From positions 32,661,594 through 32,725,593 of the forward strand of contig OY979716.1 of assembly GCA_963855995.1 (NCBI GenBank): DNA of 64,000 nt. The letters are read 5' to 3'. The DNA is from Muricea muricata (taxonomy: Eukaryota > Cnidaria > Anthozoa > Malacalcyonacea > Plexauridae). The stretch's first letter is position 1. Every line of letters begins with the position of its first letter. The notes under the pieces are model-generated. The model worked only from the letters and a program-made list of their open reading frames with translations, searched no databases and had not been told where the DNA came from. A program made the position numbers and the translations under genes. This document shows, piece by piece, positions 12,596 through 23,916 of the stretch.

Positions 12596-14612
12596 GTATT
12601 CATTGCAGAATAGGAACTTGGATTCACTGAATCTTACATTTACATACAAAGCAAAATCAGTATTCCTTGAAACTTCAACTAATGTTACAAACTTGAAAAA
12701 ACTATCTGCATCCTTGCCTAGCTTTATATCCCATCTTCCACCCATTATTGAGTCTAAAATGGGAAAATCCCCATCTTCAAGTATAGAAAACTTTCTAGCA
12801 GTGCTTTGACCAAGTCCAAAAATTTGACCATCACAAAATGCATCAAAAGGGCCTAAGGAGAACCTTGTACAATTTAGATTGGAAAAGCCAGACTGGATGT
12901 TATTTCTTAAAACTTTTCCAAGTATAACTCTTCAATAGCATACTCTTAATGCAGGACAATCGTTACATGCCAAAAATGAAAAATACTTCAGAGAAGCATT
13001 GTTATATGCCTCATCAGACACAGTTTTGGACTTAAGCCTCTCTCCATCCCATAAAGATATGTAATTAAGGTCACATTTTATCTCAAAATCAATAGAAATA
13101 GCAGTAGTTGAAACATTAAAAGGACAAAGCTTTGCTAGAAGTGCCTTGTGTTTCTGTAACAACTCAACTATCATGAGAGGACCAACAAAATTTTCTACTT
13201 TTACTATATTTCCTACTTGAAGCTTAAGCCCATCATTTGTTCGTAACACAAACAAGTGAGGTACTTCATCCATGTCACATTCAACAAATGATGATGTAAC
13301 TGCCGGTTCATCATCCTCTGCAAATGAAGAGCTTTGCTTGATTGGTTTGGATTTATCCAGACGTTGTCGCCTTTCTTGACGATTACATTTCTTTGGTTCA
13401 GGGGGAGGATCACAGAGGGAAAAAGCAGAAATCATCTGCTTCTCTCCATCAGGTAACTAAAACAATGTTATAGCCATTAATTAATCTACATGTATGTTGT
13501 ACTTAATCTAATCTATGATGTAACCTGTAGCATTATTATGCTCTAGACTAATGTTTATTTATACATTTATATTTTTATCAGACTGAGTGCAAATCATGAA
13601 GATTTTAAAAAGATCTAAGATTAAAGATCAAAATCTTTGCAAAATGAAGTTTTAAATAGCAGTGCTTTTTACCAAAAAAAAAGATACATGTTACTTCATA
13701 ATGCAATCATGCAAGTATTAATATTATAATATTATTATAATATTAATAGTATAATATTATGGAATCATATAATGAATAGTAATATTGACAGAATAAATCC
13801 CAAAGTAAGGCATGGGGGGTGAATGGCAATCTCCTGACTGACAAATTGATGATGATACGACATTTAGCTTTATTATTCTGAAAATTTAGTTTCGCCTATG
13901 GAAATATTTGTACAGCATTATCAAAAAAAAGTCAGTTTTCTAAGGACACAGTGAAGTACGGTAACAAGTGTGTTTAGTAACCATGTAGTACAAAATACAC
14001 AACTGGCCATGGCATCTGGACGAGACTGGACCCTAGTTTTCTTCAAAGAGCTGGGATTGAAGTTTAAAGTTCTGACCATATGTGGAGACAAATTGAATCT
14101 AAAATTCTTATAAATTTTTGATACCTCAATTTGCAACTCCATCAAAAATTGATCAGTCACACAGACCACAGCTGGGATTGGCAAACCTACTTCCTCCGCT
14201 CTAAACCAAACTGGATCACCGCTTTCTAATCGGCGAATTATGCTATGAGCTTTCGTTACCTAGTGCACAAAAATCAAAAGTCAACACTGACCTGCACTAT
14301 AGAACAATAAAAAATAGTTATGTGCAGAAAAGTAGCAGAAAAAGCAAAAATACATGTATAACTTCATATATCAATGAGCGAATGAATCACGCATACCTTG
14401 TTTTCTTGGCATCGCTTTCGTTTCAACGAGCTTACCACTGGTGTGGGGGATCTGATTTCAGAGCAGTTTTTAATCAAGCGATCGTACCGAGTACTGTAGC
14501 CATCAAATGTAACAAGTAAAGAGCCATCATCATTTCTGTTCAAAACTTTCCCACTCGCCCAGATTCCACAATCATCTACAGCTTCTACAGGACTTCCAAC
14601 GTCAAAATCCAT
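12596..14612 (-). CDS. Gene with N-terminal Tudor/Agenet-like domain, otherwise unknown
   Basis: Four exons are proposed: 14397-14612 (start MDFDVGSPVEAVDDCG), about 13935-14259, 12944-13456 and 12596-12892. The first exon reads GIWASGKVLNRNDDGSLLVT then FDGYSTRYDRLI, the beta-barrel signature of Tudor/Agenet/MBT-type modules, here usually bound to methylated or basic peptides. Exon 2 begins VTKAHSIIRRLESGDPVWFR; exon 3 has a basic N-terminal patch (NRQERRQRLDKSK) and then a globular-looking segment; exon 4 contains FSILEDGDFPILDSIMGG. A GTAAAG donor after exon 4 suggests a further exon not located. The gene converges on the BRCT/HMG gene with about 1.1 kb between, most of it the MITE. Its start is about 220 bp from the putative element end at 14833. 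Confidence 0.5.
13715..13762. repeat. AT-rich palindromic low-complexity tract
   Basis: Runs of TAATATTATAA on both strands make a self-complementary tract inside an intron of the Tudor-like gene. Confidence 0.6.
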
Positions 14613-14874
14613 GATTACAATACAGCTTTTAATCAGTTCTATCGTTAGACTGTGTAATATCTTTAAATATCTTCGAAAGAAGTGCTCAGTTCTGTTCAAT
14701 TTGACAATAAATTACATTACGTTTTAATTCATGTTGTTTCCATGACAACATTTTCATTCTTTTATGCGCGTGCGCCCCGTAAATACCGCAACGCATTTTA
14801 AGTGCAGGCTCAGTTACACACTCACACGGGGGGAAAATCGTAATGGGCTAGCCTTTTGATATATTGACAAGCTT

Positions 14875-15345
14875 TGAATTAGATATTTGATGTGTTGATA
14901 AGGTGTCAGGTAAATATTTGGCATGTTTATAAAATGTTGGTAAGGATTTTGACTAGTTGACAAGTTTTCGAGCAGACTTTTGACATGTTGATAAGATCTG
15001 AGTTAGTCTTTTGATATGTGGACAAGCTTTGACAAGCATGTTGACAAGATGTCGGTTAGGTTTTTGGCTTGTTGACAAGATGTCAGTTAGGCTTTTGGCT
15101 TGTTGAAAAGATGTTGGTTAGGCTTTTGGCTTGTTGACAAGATGCCGGTAAGGCTTTTGGCTTGTTGACAAGATGTCGGTAAGGCTTTTCACTTGTTGAA
15201 AAGATATCAGTTAGGCTTTTGGCTTGGTGACAAGATGTCGGTTAGGCTTTTGGCTTGTTAACAAGATGTCGGCAAGGCTTTTGGCTTGTTGACAAGATGT
15301 CGGTTAGACTTTGACCTGTACATGCCCACAAGTTGTCAGTTAGAC
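14875..15345. repeat. 31-bp minisatellite
   Basis: A degenerate tandem repeat has core words GGCTTTTGGCTTGTTGACA and AGATGTCGGTTA. The best-conserved units between about 15050 and 15300 are spaced 31 bp apart. The flanks of the array (14875-15040 and 15300-15450) are more diverged copies using GACAAG, TTTTGA and GTCAG. No open frame runs through it, and it separates the two-gene unit from repeat A1. Confidence 0.8.
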
Positions 15346-15796
15346 TTTCGACATGCTGACAAAGTATTTACTTCCAGAAAGCTTCAGGTGTCAGTTAAAA
15401 CATTGGTATATAGGCAGGGTGTCTGATAAAGTTTTGGCAAATTAAGAAAGTGCCAGTTGAAATTTTACTAAATTTAAGTTAAATTTTGTTCTTTTTTTTA
15501 TTTTGCATTTTTGAGTTTTTTTCTTGCTATTTTAATAATTATAGCAACAATCTTTACAGTACTCGACTTAAAAGCATTTCTGTGATCTGTATTTTCTGTG
15601 ATATCCAATTTGAAATCCTTTCTCTGAGTCAACTATTCAACAATAAACATGTCAATTTTTTTATAAAGAAAGTTATTATAAATACTATAGATAAAGACTA
15701 AAATGCCGCACTCAGCTATGACTGTTGACGTTCTAACAAAACAAGTATTAAAATCGCTCATAAAAACAACAAAAATTAAAAATTAGACTAAGCTAT

Positions 15797-16385
15797 TAAG
15801 TCTGAAGTCTCCACGATATAATTTGTTGGGAACTTTAGACTAACATATGTATTTCTGGAATTGGAATGTAAAATGTCTCTTACCTTTTATTTACCGTTTT
15901 AAATCATTTCTGGAGCAATTTTTTGATAAAGAACCTTCCTGTCCCTTTTTGTTGACTATTACATGTTAAAAATTGTGTTTTGTAAATAGATATTTCAGTA
16001 GAATTTGCGTTTGATTCTTGTGTAGAAATTTCTAAATTTCCTTAAAAGTAGGAATACAACAGAAAATGACGGAAGCACGCTCTCATCGCTCCTCGGTAAA
16101 GTTTCGCGGTGGAATTTGTCGTTTTAAAACATTTTGCATGAGAATTTTTGCACGTAAAACCTTCTTGCGGTTTAGATGTTCTAGCATACATGTTAAAATG
16201 CGTGTTTTGTTGACATATTCCGCTGGAAATTGAGTTTAAAGGACGTGTTTAGGTCGGCTCACGCGGCTTGTGCCCAGCGGTATCACCCATGAGCGGCGGC
16301 ACCGACTTCTGACACCGAAAAAAAAAAAACAGAAACGGGGCCATTTTAAAACTCCGCCTCGCCTACGGCAGGCGGAGTAATTATA
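15797..16385 (-). repeat. Dispersed repeat A1, copy 2 (inverse)
   Basis: This is the reverse complement of 2696-3445, starting at the GAAGTCTCCACGATATAA edge and ending at the CCGCCTCGCC/GGCAGGCGGAG palindrome. It lacks the extra 160 bp of copy 1. It is followed outward by TTA. Confidence 0.65.
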
Positions 16386-16804
16386 TATCTAAAATAATGA
16401 GTATCTTTGGATGTAATGGCCAGAACCTTTTCTAACTTCGCACGAGTGTAGTGATTAGGTAAACGCACACTACTGTTCACACTATGCTGCTGCCATGGAG
16501 ATTGTTTGGATACAAATGTCTTGTATTTGAAAAACAAAAATTTCTTATTTCTCTCCTATTAAACGATATTTACTTCACTGCACATAATACAATTGTTGTA
16601 TGTACATTTAGATCGCATTTATTGAATTTAAATTATTATACAGTGTAAAGGAAAAATGAAAATTAAGATATTTATTTTACAGTTTAAAAGCTTTTATTCC
16701 AAAACCGTTTATGTTGCAACAACACAATAGGAATAGTAATGTGAAGCTACCAAATTGTTATAGTCATGCAAAGTGTGAAAAATGTCTGCCTGCTATTTAC
16801 AGAG

Positions 16805-17130
16805 ATATTCACCATTTGATAAATGTAATTTATTATTTGTGAGTAGATGACGTCAGAAACACCTAATTTGCATGTTTCAAAAAACCTTAATATCTCTAAA
16901 ACGAAACAAGATATCGAGAAACTGAAAATGCCATTAAGGCTCGTATGGAAATGTTCTTCTGTTGTGTTTAAAATTGGATCAAAGATTTTTTCGTTGCAGG
17001 GGCACTTTAAAAAGGAATTAGTTGGCCACAACAGAATTAAGTGAATATATCCCACCCCCAATGAACTCTCTAGTTACAGCCCTGCCTGGCCTTGTGCCCA
17101 TTTTCGTTTCGGCAGGCAGATGAACGCCTT
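16805..17130 (-). repeat. Dispersed repeat A2, uninterrupted copy
   Basis: This contains, in reverse, the blocks found at 3779-4198 and 4552-4637: GACGTCA, TTTTTTCGTTGCAG, CCTTTTTAAAGTG, CCAATGAACTCTCTAG and CCTGCCTGGCCTTGTGCC. Here CTAATTCC and GTTGCAG are adjacent, whereas in the other locus they lie at opposite ends. Copies are therefore circularly permuted. There is no coding potential. Confidence 0.6.
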
Positions 17131-17189
17131 AGCAGGCGTCTTGTTGTAATATTGCAAATCTTGGAAACATGAGCGTTCCTCTACACGCG

Positions 17190-17520
17190 TAAAAATCATC
17201 ATGTTGTTGCAAGCTGTGAACAAGTTGTTCAACGCCTGTTGAGATCAGGATGTAGCAATGTTGTTAGGGCAGCATTCCACAACCCAGGTTATCAATTTGT
17301 TCCTGGTTGTCAGAACAATGCTGTTCCCGGTTGATGAGACAGTACTGTTCCCAGTTGTTGAAACAACAGTGCTGTTCTCGGTTATTGGAACAATACTGTT
17401 CCTGTTTGATGAGTCAACAAGCCTAAACAATGCTGTTAGAACAACTAAAATCAACATGATAACAGTAATGTTTTTTGCTGACAACAACCCTGAACAACCT
17501 TGTTAAAACAACTGGTGTCT
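17190..17520. repeat. AACAA/TTGTT palindrome-rich segment
   Basis: Dense short inverted words (GAACAATGCTGTTC, GTTGTTGAAACAACAG, GAACAATACTGTTC) resemble the larger array at 32840-33900. They produce several meaningless open frames on both strands. Confidence 0.6.
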
Positions 17521-17529
17521 CACGCCTTT

Positions 17530-18630
17530 TCCTGGGGGGATATTTTCCAACCTCGTCCAAGAACGACCACACATTCAATAAAATAATAAATCCATTACAT
17601 TTTGATCTGAAATTCAATTTATTTACAAAACCCATAATGATCACATTGGTTAACAAAAACTACAAGCTACAAAGGTAAGAGTTGTAAAAGTATTTCTACA
17701 ATGCTGTTAAAAACATACTTTATCGATATCTCAGTACATTAAAAATGAAATGTAGTAATGTACTGTATATAAACAAATGAATAACTAGCTAGGAGGTATT
17801 AAAAAACTCTAAATGCAACAAGCATTATCACTGATGACGTGTATTTATTTGAGTAAGATCCTTATGCACCTGTCACTATATATGACATGTTTAGTTGACC
17901 CTTATACACTGTACAGCCAGTGTCAACTTTAAGTTTCAATGAAAGTTTGTCATCAAAACCAAGAACTTGAATGTATCATCGTTTTTCTATGAATAAGGGC
18001 AAATTGTATAGGCTATATAAAAATATGTAATCAAAAAAGGTGTGATCGACATAAAAATGTATATTAATTAACTGGTGAAACATAACTAAATCGCTGCAAC
18101 TTCCTAAATGTACAACAGGCAATTTGACTATGAAATTTGTCTCAAAATGTGACACTAAGTAATGCGCACATTGTGTATCTTGCATGAAAAGTCTAAGTTA
18201 AAGATATATCTGGCTGGGTAAGGCAATGTAATCACACAACTATATAAAAATTTAATATTATAATGTATGTACACATAATATGTGACAGTGCACCATTTTT
18301 AATGTCATAATGACCAGTGTTATATTTTGACGAAATTAGGGTTGGTAGAAAAATTGATTGAATAATTTTTTTTATGGTTTAGCAGATTAGTGAGTACTTG
18401 GTTCAATAATTGATGTGATAAGACATGCCATTTTGGGAGAAAATAGGTTTGCATGGTCATTATTTGCATTGAAAAAATAATAGGCTAGGTGCAGATTAGG
18501 AAAGGGTGGGTTGGGGAACCGGAACCGGAGGTATTTTTCTACGTCTTACTCCATAAGCTTGGAAATTTAAATCACGAAAATTTGTTTCTCTTTCATCTGA
18601 AAGAACATACCAATACCTTTTCAAAAAGAA
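17530..18630. other. Stretch without recognised gene
   Basis: AT-rich. Short frames at 17976-18185 and 18489-18680 show no domain or splice support. I see nothing else in it. Confidence 0.4.
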
Positions 18631-21600
18631 ATGTTCACTTGAGCACAAAATTAAAAAATTTTAATGATTCCCCAAGATAAAATTTGTTCACCAGGTAGTA
18701 TGCATGAATTAAGTGGTGAACGTAGGAGTATTTCACCTTTGTGATGTCTTCTCTTTCAATTGTAGTTGTGACATCTGCTTCTGTAAATGCACAATTTCCA
18801 CCATTGCAACCATGCACCAACTAAATCTGATCAAAAACATTCACTGCAGGTATTATTGTTATTTGGTCTGTTCTTTTTACCTTGGGGCACTGAAAACTAC
18901 CCAACACTTGCTGTGATTCGTTCTTTATCAAATCTACCATTTCAATTTCCACCATACTTTCACCTGTGGACTCCATATTGATGTGTCTCTTGAAAATGCC
19001 TATGTGGTGCTGTAATAAAATATGATATTCCTCATCATAGTGCACTGTAACTTAAATAGGAAATCCTTAATGACAAATTGCAGGTCATTGTGTTTTTTAC
19101 ACTGGTAATCAAGTTTGAAAATTCATTAACACAACACAATTAAAAAGAGCTCTTGCATTTTTATAAACTAAATGTGTTTGGTTTAGTAACAAATATGTTT
19201 AAGTTTTGAGTCAGCCCTAGCTGACTGATTTATTACATTCACATTTGATCATTCCATTAAACATACCTGAAGAGAACTATCCACATATACAACTAGTGTG
19301 CCAGAGTTGATTAATGTTAAGTTCTCACTAACAACAGCCTTGTGAATTGTGCACAGTTCATCACCATCAAGTCCTAGTTCCTGTATGAGCGTCTGTGACA
19401 AACACTGCTTGAGGTAATTGCTTGTGAGCTACCCCTTCTCATAGGTCCCCTGCAAAGAAATTCAACACATACTTGTCCATACTGGAAAGTTCGTTTTTCA
19501 TCCGCCGGATATTTACGCCGCTAAGTTTTATCTCAAAGTTGGGTACGCCAACTTAGTCAGAATGCATTTAAAATCATACGCCAGACCAAGGGGCGGGGCA
19601 ATCTGAATGCCTCCGACTGTGTCTGCATGTGCGCTACATCAGTGGCTACAACTACAAGCTTCTACAATAAAGTATAATTTACCTTTTCCACATGAGAAAT
19701 TTGTTATGAGAATGAAGAGATTTGAAACATATTAATATCACAATTTTTTTTCAATTGTACGGATTGTCGGATTTGTGATTTTCTCAAAATTAATTCATAA
19801 AATGTAACACTTCACATATGCATAGTTAAAGGGGGGCAATTGCCAATTTTGTTTACGACCTAATCAACGACTTTGAACTTTTTCCGATAAATGAAACAAA
19901 TGAACCGGCTGAAGTTCGGGTGGGAATAAGTACCCAAGAACTCCAAAAGGACTGATTAATAAACATCAAAATTACTGTTTTACAAGCATCAAATGTTAAT
20001 CTTTCTAACATCATGCTCAGTTGTGATTGTTTTAGAGTAAAAAAGGTAGTCGAACATCATCAATGCGTAAACGCTTCATCACTTTGCCTTCACGCACGTA
20101 TTTCGCACGATCACCCGGGTACTGGTACAGCATGCTTTGAAATGGAATGATCCTTGTCTCCATTTAGGTAGATTTCTGATATCTCCTTAACTGCGCGCCC
20201 AGATTGTGGACACGATGGCAAACACCAATCTAGTTTGGTCCTTTAAAGGAGTGAAAAGAAAATAATTACTTCTTAAAACTGGAGCGATGATCTGGTTAGC
20301 GTTTAAAACTAAAAGTGTTCCAAACTAACCTAACTCTGAAGACTAAAGCGTATTACCTTAATGCTAAAGTAGTATTCGATTGTGGACCAAATTTCTTCTG
20401 CGACTTCATTACACTGTAATAAGACTCTACCACTGCTTCACTTCCACCTTTTGCTAAGGCGATGTCAATCGCGATGCATCCCTCGTGGCCTATTGAATTA
20501 AACAGGGTCTCGTCTGTGTAAATGCTACGGTACACTTCAATTTCATTTAACATTACTTTCATCGGACGGCTGCTACCTTCTAACGTTATTAAAAATGTGC
20601 TAGACATGCATGTGACGGACGTGTCCGTACTCTGGTCAACTTTCTGAAGCTTAATCATGCGAGCTGGGCATGGCAACTTTAATGAAAACCATTTCATTAG
20701 ATGTTCTCCAGAATCTTTCCACAAGAACAATTTTAGAGCTTGTTTCATTTTGTGGAAAATGATGTTGGCGAAGGCTGGATCAAATGAAAGTTCTTCTTCT
20801 ATTAGTGCAAGTTCTTTGATATGTGGAAGCGAGCAGATGTAAGAGTAAAATCGTTCGAAATCTTTTCTTTCGTGAAGTTCTAGCGGTCCTTCTCCTCCTA
20901 ACAGTTTCACTTTGCCGTTCTCGAGCCGTTTACCACACATTAAACAAAATATCGTGTCCAAATCTAGAGATGTTAACACCTTCTGGACCTCTTGGGTACA
21001 AGAAGTTACTCTTTTACCAAAGGAAGCTAGTAGATCGATTAAAAAGGTTTTTAACTCCTTTTCAACATCTGACAGCTCTCGGGATCGCCATGTTGTAACT
21101 TCTGTTCGCTCTTCATTTTTGTTGACACTGTTCTCGGTAGACACTACCATCCATCCACGTACAAGCTTCGTACCTTTGAACGTTTTAGAGTTAATTTCCG
21201 CAGCATGCTTATGCAGCAAAGGCATACTCAAAGGAGGTTTCTTCAATGAAAGCTCTGTCACCATCCGCTCCATATGGCTCTTCAGCTTTGGCCACCATGT
21301 AACAATCTTCCAACAAGGAACACTAAGATTCTGCAACTCGACCATCATTTCCATCATTGGAGCAAAAATATCGCAGACGCCACAAAGGTAAAATAGAAAA
21401 TCATCTCCAGCTATCATATACTCCCCCACCTCGGAGAATTGAAATTGACGAAATGTTTGTATGTATAACGGAAGACTATCTAGTAGCTTGCGAAACTCGA
21501 CATACTGGGATGTTGAGAACCTAGTGCTGCAAGTTCTACTCATTACCTTCAACACTAGGTCGTCATCTTTGCTCATCATTTCTATTGCGTGTTTTAACAT

Positions 21601-23916
21601 TTTTCCTCGTTGAAATATCTTGTGAACTACACACGATCTTTGCACCATGCGATCCATGAACGACTTGGAGGTTCCAATCTTGCCTTCAAAGACATCAGCG
21701 AATGCTAAATCGAGAAAATGTGCAGGATCCCACAAAACTGAAAAAAAATGCAGAATCGTCAAGGTGCTCCTGTTTTAGAATTGACTTCAAGGTTGAAGCA
21801 AATTCTGCCGCCTGGTACGCACCATCACATACAGTGCCTATCCAGGCACCACGAATGACTGACTCTTCAATAGAATATGCTTCTGCAATCTCATCATAAA
21901 GGATTTTGGCCAGCTCTGGTGCAGTTGCCCCACGCACATCTCCATCTATATCATTTTTAGCATCATTGTATACTTCGGATGAGCTGACAGCAATGGCCTT
22001 GCGTTGACCGTCGATAACCGGGCAAACCATAATAGCCTGGTTGGTGATTCGACTAGGTGTAGACTTGTCACACGTCACGTAATAGTGAGGGGGCAGCTTT
22101 GTTGATGGTAATGGGTTCAGAAAGATATTTTGAAACTTCCCGGTTACACCAGACATCAGCGCACCGCAAAATTTCATTAAACTGTTTCCGGCTGTGTCCG
22201 AGTTCTCCTACATCGGAGCCCATAAAAGCATGGGTGGCTACCATTGTTTCATAGTGCACAGCAGGTGACTTTGCTTTTACTACTGTTAAAGCAATGCTGA
22301 CGAGGTTTTGAGTGACAGCTATACCACGATCCATTCGCTTCCTGAATTCTCTATCATACTAAAAGAGGCAGTACATTGTGGCTCAGAGGTAATGCTGCAA
22401 TAAACTGAAGGCCTCGCAGTATATAATAAATATGCCTTTATTCTTACCTGTAGAGCTTCATAGTGTAGTTGGCTACAAGTCCCGCCAGCCAAAGTGATAT
22501 GATTTTTTACTACACTTTTCATTCTATTGAACTCCTGGTTTCCGCCCTCTAGATATAAAGCAGTTTTCTCTGCAATGACAAGTAAACCAGTAGCAAGTGA
22601 ACCACAGTAACTTAAAAAAAAATTTCATGATTGTAATACACAACTTGCAATCATAAGATTCAGCCCCTTGGCAATTAAAACCATAACTTCAGATTAGGAG
22701 AGTTTGCGATTCATTATTGCATGATTGTATTACTTGGAAATCACAATAATACATTAATACAGGCTTGCAAGTAGCATACAGCATACATACATGCATGCAT
22801 GTACGCAAGATGTTATATAAGCATACCCTCCAAGTCCTCTTTTTGCCACCTCTGAAGGACTCTGCATTTTTGATGACTTTGGTCGCTTGCTCATTATAAA
22901 GTTGAAACATGTTTCACATCGTAGAACAGAACAAGCTCCTTGATTTGCATCTCCTGTGAAGAATCTGATGTTCTTACACAGTTGCACCAGATCTAGAATG
23001 TTTTTCACATCAGTCCAGTGTAATAACATGTATGCTACTTCATTAGCAAGTTTACCATCAATTGCTGCCAAGGATGTATTAAAGTGCACAAAGTTTGGTG
23101 ATGATTTAAGTCTGAACTCCTTAAAGTCATTAATTAGAGTATCCACCTTGTCATGAAGAGACTGCATAGTAGAAGAAGCATTTGACAAATCTTTATCTTT
23201 ACAACTGGTTTTAGAGTGAGCAAAAAGAGTCGATTGTATTAAGTTAGAGCCATTCTGAAGTGAAGAAGAGGTAGTATATCCAGTTTTTGATGTTGATTTA
23301 CTCGGCTCAAGCACCGGTGAATCATTCACTGTCAATGGGGATGCTTCTGCTCCAGAACTACTACATGCAGTGTCTTTCTTAGATTGTGATTTATCATTGA
23401 ATGTTCCATTGCCTGGTTGATTCTCTATGTATTCCCGAGCTTTCTTTACAGTCTCAGCGGTGTCGCAGTAAGGTTTCACAACAATTTTGCTTGTGCCTTT
23501 ATGACGACGATTAATATGTCTGTCTATGGTTGATTTATCTCTGCGACAAAGTTTTATGACATTTGGATGTGCACCAGAACTACAAAATAACAGACTTCAT
23601 TTTAAGTGATGAAGTCTAATCTACAAATAAGTTCATGGTTCAACATTATGTGTGAACTTCACAAACATATACTAATTAAAAAATGTTACCACCATGAGTA
23701 TACAACAATCAATTTTAAGACACATGCTAACATTTGTATATGTTTGTGACTACTAAGAGTACTGAGTGGCATGCTGCATTCAGGGGCGTAGGAAGCATAT
23801 ATAGGTTGGGGGGGCCATTAACTTCTAGGGCACTTGACACGTGTTATTGTATACTGCTAAAATAAAGTATATCTTACATCTAACTTCTAACACAAGTAGC
23901 GACTCCATTATCGTCA

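Larger units (their letters stand above)
4967..14833. mobile_element. Candidate terminal-inverted-repeat element holding two convergent genes
   Basis: CCCCCGTGTGAATGTGTAA at 4967 matches, inverted, TTACACACTCACACGGGGG ending near 14832 (one mismatch over 19). Between them lie exactly two convergent genes: the BRCT/HMG transposase-like gene (plus) and the Tudor-like gene (minus). Both start close to and point away from the proposed ends. No clean target duplication was found (flanks AAAATT and GAAAAT are only similar), and homology inside the first 20 bp is weak. A chance match is possible, so this is a proposal. Confidence 0.35.

Noticed and set aside
2690..16390. Single 13.7-kb element bounded by the inverted A1 repeats
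   Set aside because: A1 and A2 occur in an order at the right side incompatible with a simple inverted terminal repeat; independent repeat copies explain it better.
17245..17656. Overlapping open frames on both strands
   Set aside because: They arise from the AACAA/TTGTT palindromic repeat; no splice signal or family resemblance.
20657..21391. Plus-strand frames up to 159 residues
   Set aside because: Antisense shadows of the BED-finger transposase core, which has recognisable motifs on the minus strand.
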